A model generated the notes under the pieces. That model was not told the DNA's origin. It did not search any database and saw only the letters and a program-made list of their open reading frames with translations. From Galerina marginata (taxonomy: Eukaryota; Basidiomycota; Agaricomycetes; Agaricales; Galerinaceae): a DNA stretch of 64,000 bases. Numbering within the stretch: position 1 is the stretch's first letter; the number at the start of each line of letters is the position of its first letter. A program made the translations under genes and the position numbers. Below are positions 61,204 through 64,000 of this stretch, piece after piece. The stretch lies in contig JAECYW010000012.1 of assembly GCA_023014335.1 (NCBI GenBank), positions 1,860,001-1,924,000 of the forward strand, read 5' to 3'.

Positions 61204-62725
61204 TTAATCGATACTATGGAAAAATGGATGAGTACTAAGGTACATGAGAGGAACCCTCCTCCGAGAATCTAGGTTGACCATGCATTCGACCAAATCAAGC
61301 ATATCTTCATCCAATAATAAACCCTTGGTTAAAGGCGTCAATTTACAATCTGCAGGCTTAAATTGACCCGTTACTTACCCTCAGCGGGAGTGTTGTATCT
61401 GAAAAATCCCGTACAATTGGAGATATGTTGGAATCCTTCTCTGGGTAATCTGAATCCGAATACTTGAAAATTCCTGGGTAGCAGCTCCGAATATCCTTAA
61501 TCAAATTATCCGGAAAGGGGCCGAGTAGCGCGTCATAAAGAATCGTTTTCTCTCTTCGGTATAGGGGTCCATCTAGACACGGGGGGAATAACGGTTTCCT
61601 GGTCATTATTTCATAGACTATGCAACCGACAGAAAAAATGTCGCTGATGTCTCTGAGTCGCATGTCTATCAAGAAAGTAAATTATCCTTCGGCACTGGAA
61701 CATTGCAATAGACCCATACCGTAAACAATTTCTGGGGATCGATACTGATCGGTGCCAATATTTCTCGTGCCAGCTTGCCCAATATTGCCGTAGAAACTCA
61801 ACCGAACTTCGGTACAGGTAAGGACCTTCTACAGCTCATGTTAAGCATAACATTCCTCGAGATGAATGTACCCATACCCTAGTCAAGAAAAAACCGTCCT
61901 GATTCCACCACACTTCATCCACGGTTTCTGGGTGCACCATTTCAATGTTTTCAGGTGAAAGGTCCGTATGGATGATTCTGTCAGCATGAAGATCTACAAT
62001 TGATTTTTCATTTAAGAAGTCTTTATTGCGAGTGCAAATTATGACTTACGTTGGACTGCGCGAAGAAGCTGTTGGCTAATTTCTTTGGCATGACGTCGTG
62101 AAATATGTAAATCTTTATCCTCCAGAATATCTTTAAGCGTCTTGCAACATTTTTGAAAGGCGAGATAGAAAAATAGAAGGTCGCGCGATTCCTCAGAAAA
62201 CTCAGCGTGCCTATGACAAACGATTGTTACGAGAATTCTTCGACAAAGTTAATGGGAAGCGATGGTTCACCTTCCGTCCGTTGTCCTTGTATGCTTTAAC
62301 CAGGCAATTTCTCTGAACACATCTTCGTCACTCAGCCGAGACCGATTGAGGATACGGATGACTTTAAGAACATCGGAAGTGCAATCTCTCGTAATTACAA
62401 GTTGAAACGCCTCCCCTTCTTTGAGGATGCCCTTGACGAAATCTAAAAAATGAATTCAGTTGAGTTGAAAATTATATGCTTAAATTATGCTCACAACGAC
62501 CAGCAATGACGTCACCAGCGTCAAACCTCAACGTGTCATACAAGTCAGTATCAAGAAACATGTTTAGAATCCACAATGACCTTGGGGGTGCAGATATCGA
62601 CCAAATAATTTGCAGCATTTGTAGTGACCTTTGGGCAGTAGAAATGCTGGATTTTTGTAGTGGGAGACGGATCAGCCGCGATCTCTTGGACACCCTCTTT
62701 GACGCCAACCAGCTTCCTCCTGACA
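61204..62725 (-). CDS. SRPK/LAMMER-like protein kinase, probable pseudokinase
   Basis: Exons on the minus strand (upstream edge uncertain)-62501, 62442-62271, 62210-62050, 61993-61878, 61828-61720, 61665-61379 and 61323-61204 join in phase and end HPFFHSID. Kinase landmarks: an N-lobe with a poor glycine loop (LKEGEAFQLVI) and VLKVIRIL; a catalytic loop RIIHTDLSPENI where the usual HxDxKPEN lysine is Ser; an activation segment start VRLSFYGN where DFGN has become FYGN; then GTDQYRSPEIV, DISDIFSVGCIVYEIMT and MVNLDSRRRVPLMYLSTHPFF. The HTDxxPENI loop and QYRSPEI match SRPK and LAMMER kinases of the CMGC group, which phosphorylate SR splicing factors. Loss of the DFG aspartate (Mg2+ ligand), the catalytic-loop lysine and the glycine loop argues for a non-catalytic protein. 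The first exon, left of a GTCGTT donor at 62500, is uncertain. Confidence 0.75.
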
Positions 62726-63509
62726 ATTCAAAATAAGTGACACTTACCGTGAAAATAGGCGGGTAGTAAATAATGGCAAGTGAATTCAAACGTTGTCATT
62801 CACAGAGACAATCACCTCAAAATACGCGACCCGATTCGTATCTGAGTTGCACCGAGATTGACCTTCCATCAGATCCAAAGGTCCTGATACAGAGCAAACG
62901 AGAATAAGCGATATTAAATTGAAGGTAGCGAGATAGTCGACTGACTTCGACTTGGAAGGGGAGAAGACACCTTGTGCCACATGCAAAAAAAATAATGACA
63001 AGCATTATCAAGTGCGGACAAACATAGTCGTGGCAGCCGATTTGACGGAGCGAAGTCTTGCCGCATGATATTTGATTGTCCGGTACTGTTTTGCATACGT
63101 TCAGGAAACAAAGACAACGTGTTGCCAAGCGAAGACAAACCAAATGGAGCCGGCCTTTATTGATGAGGTGTGGATCGGGATTCGCCAAGTGACCTGTGCG
63201 AAAGAAATTCAAAAAAGGCAAGCAGAGTTGGACATGTGGTTGAGATGCGCAAAGGTCGATCGACAGAGAAATTCCCATCTGTTCGTTCCGCCAACACTGA
63301 GAGATCTTCAAGAAAAATTCATAGCTTCAAGATTTATTTATTAGGGCCCTAGATACCACGAAAACACTGTACTTCGTATTTATTCAAATGCTAAGTAGTA
63401 TTTCAAGAGAGAGCGACGAGTCAGAGCGTACTGAGTAGGTTCGCTGTCTTCTTCGGCTATGAAAGTCTGAAGACGTCGTTGCACAGGGCACTTTATCTTG
63501 AAAGGGGCC
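62726..63509. other. Region between two divergent kinase genes
   Basis: It should hold the 5' exon(s) and promoter of the minus-strand kinase and the promoter of the plus-strand kinase. Frames at 63311-62817 (minus) and 63072-63344 (plus) overlap; I could not splice either into the kinase models with correct phase. Confidence 0.35.
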
Positions 63510-64000
63510 ATGTCATTCGGCCTGAGTGTAATTAACATTTCTCACTTTACCTTTCAAACATTAACTACACTACATACTCAGACAAATTGTTAGAGTTGAT
63601 CGCGGCTGGGGGCTCTGGAGAAGTTTGGCGAGCGCAAGATGACTACAGCGGGAATCAGGTGGCCATCAAAATCATGTATACTATTGGTCGCAGTACGCGC
63701 GCCTGTCGGGCCCGCTACATTACGGAACTTCTACGCCTGTCCCCATCTGTGAACACTAGGTATGAAGGGAGATGTTTCGGCATTGTATGGGGACTGAATT
63801 TTTATTTCACAGTCTCTTTGCGGAGGTGATTGCAAGCGCGAGCCATTTACGGCACCAATGTCTCATTTTTAAGCTGTACGGGATGAGTCTTGGAAGTCTA
63901 TTGAACCGTCCACATATGTTGCCTTTGCCCGCTTTTCATGCTCGGGCCATGGTGTGGCAGCTATTCAAAGGAATCGCGTGTTCGTTACTATTAACCGTCA
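63510..64000 (+). CDS. Protein kinase, 5' part only (runs off the window)
   Basis: Exons 63510-63525, 63588-63758 and 63829-64000 (open at the edge) join in phase. The product starts MSFGLNKLLEL and continues IAAGGSGEVWRAQDD, a usable glycine-rich loop, then QVAIKIM with the ATP-anchoring lysine. The next part, HLRHQCLIFKLYGMSLGSLL, then HARAMVWQLFKGI, matches the hinge and alpha-E of SRPK/LAMMER-type CMGC kinases (C-L-V-F-x-L-x-G-x-S-L...). The catalytic loop lies beyond 64000. Unlike the divergently oriented neighbour, the ATP-binding motifs are kept, so this could be an active kinase. The first exon is short and less certain. Confidence 0.7.

Noticed and set aside
1..64000. CRISPR array, bacterial operons, ribosomal RNA or plasmid features
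   Set aside because: Spliced genes with GT-AG introns throughout, no regularly spaced short direct repeats, and no rRNA-like sequence; the window is eukaryotic.

Overview
The window looks like nuclear DNA of a basidiomycete fungus, almost certainly an Agaricomycete. Genes are cut by many short introns (about 45-75 nt) with GTRNGT donors and YAG acceptors. The mobile elements are types abundant in mushroom-forming fungi: a KDZ transposase with a CxC2 cysteine cluster, a Plavaka-like transposase relative and a RepHel Helitron. A dynactin relic reads like the Agaricomycete p150 protein. All gene models were spliced by eye; exon coordinates and phases were checked by arithmetic, but no alignment or RNA evidence was available.

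Layout. 1-6.2 kb: almost gene-free, starting with a dispersed repeat whose second copy is at 39.5-40.1 kb. 6.3-7.3 kb: a small gene with two RNase H1 N-terminal (viroplasmin-fold) modules. 9.2-19.6 kb: three multi-exon orphan genes separated by empty DNA. 20.7-24.3 kb: a complete ten-exon KDZ transposase. 24.8-26.7 kb: a decayed reverse-strand gene. 28.3-30.7 kb: a Plavaka-family gene that has lost its DDE core but still splices into one open frame. 31.3-35.1 kb: a dynactin p150Glued pseudogene with many stops and frameshifts. 35-42 kb: gene-poor, with a possible SINE and a fold-back repeat. 42.6-45.5 kb: an orphan gene and an F-box-like gene. 46.7-52.5 kb: a Helitron RepHel gene broken by one stop codon, with its 3' hairpin. 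53.1-54.4 kb: an intact ribonucleotide reductase small-subunit (R2) homologue lacking most metal ligands and the radical tyrosine. 54.4-55.1 kb: a decayed tandem repeat. 55.1-59.2 kb: two orphan genes and an F-box/nucleotidyltransferase-like gene. 59.2-61.2 kb: no clear gene, two CAG/CTG hairpins. 61.2-64 kb: an SRPK/LAMMER-like pseudokinase on the minus strand and a second, N-terminally normal kinase running off the right edge.

The genes do not form a pathway or secondary-metabolite cluster. This is a transposon-rich accessory region holding lineage-restricted genes, pseudogenes and several proteins that keep an open frame after losing catalytic residues (R2-like, kinase, Plavaka derivative). 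Those open-frame dead enzymes are the most interesting content. The R2-like gene is the strongest candidate for something with a real, changed function.
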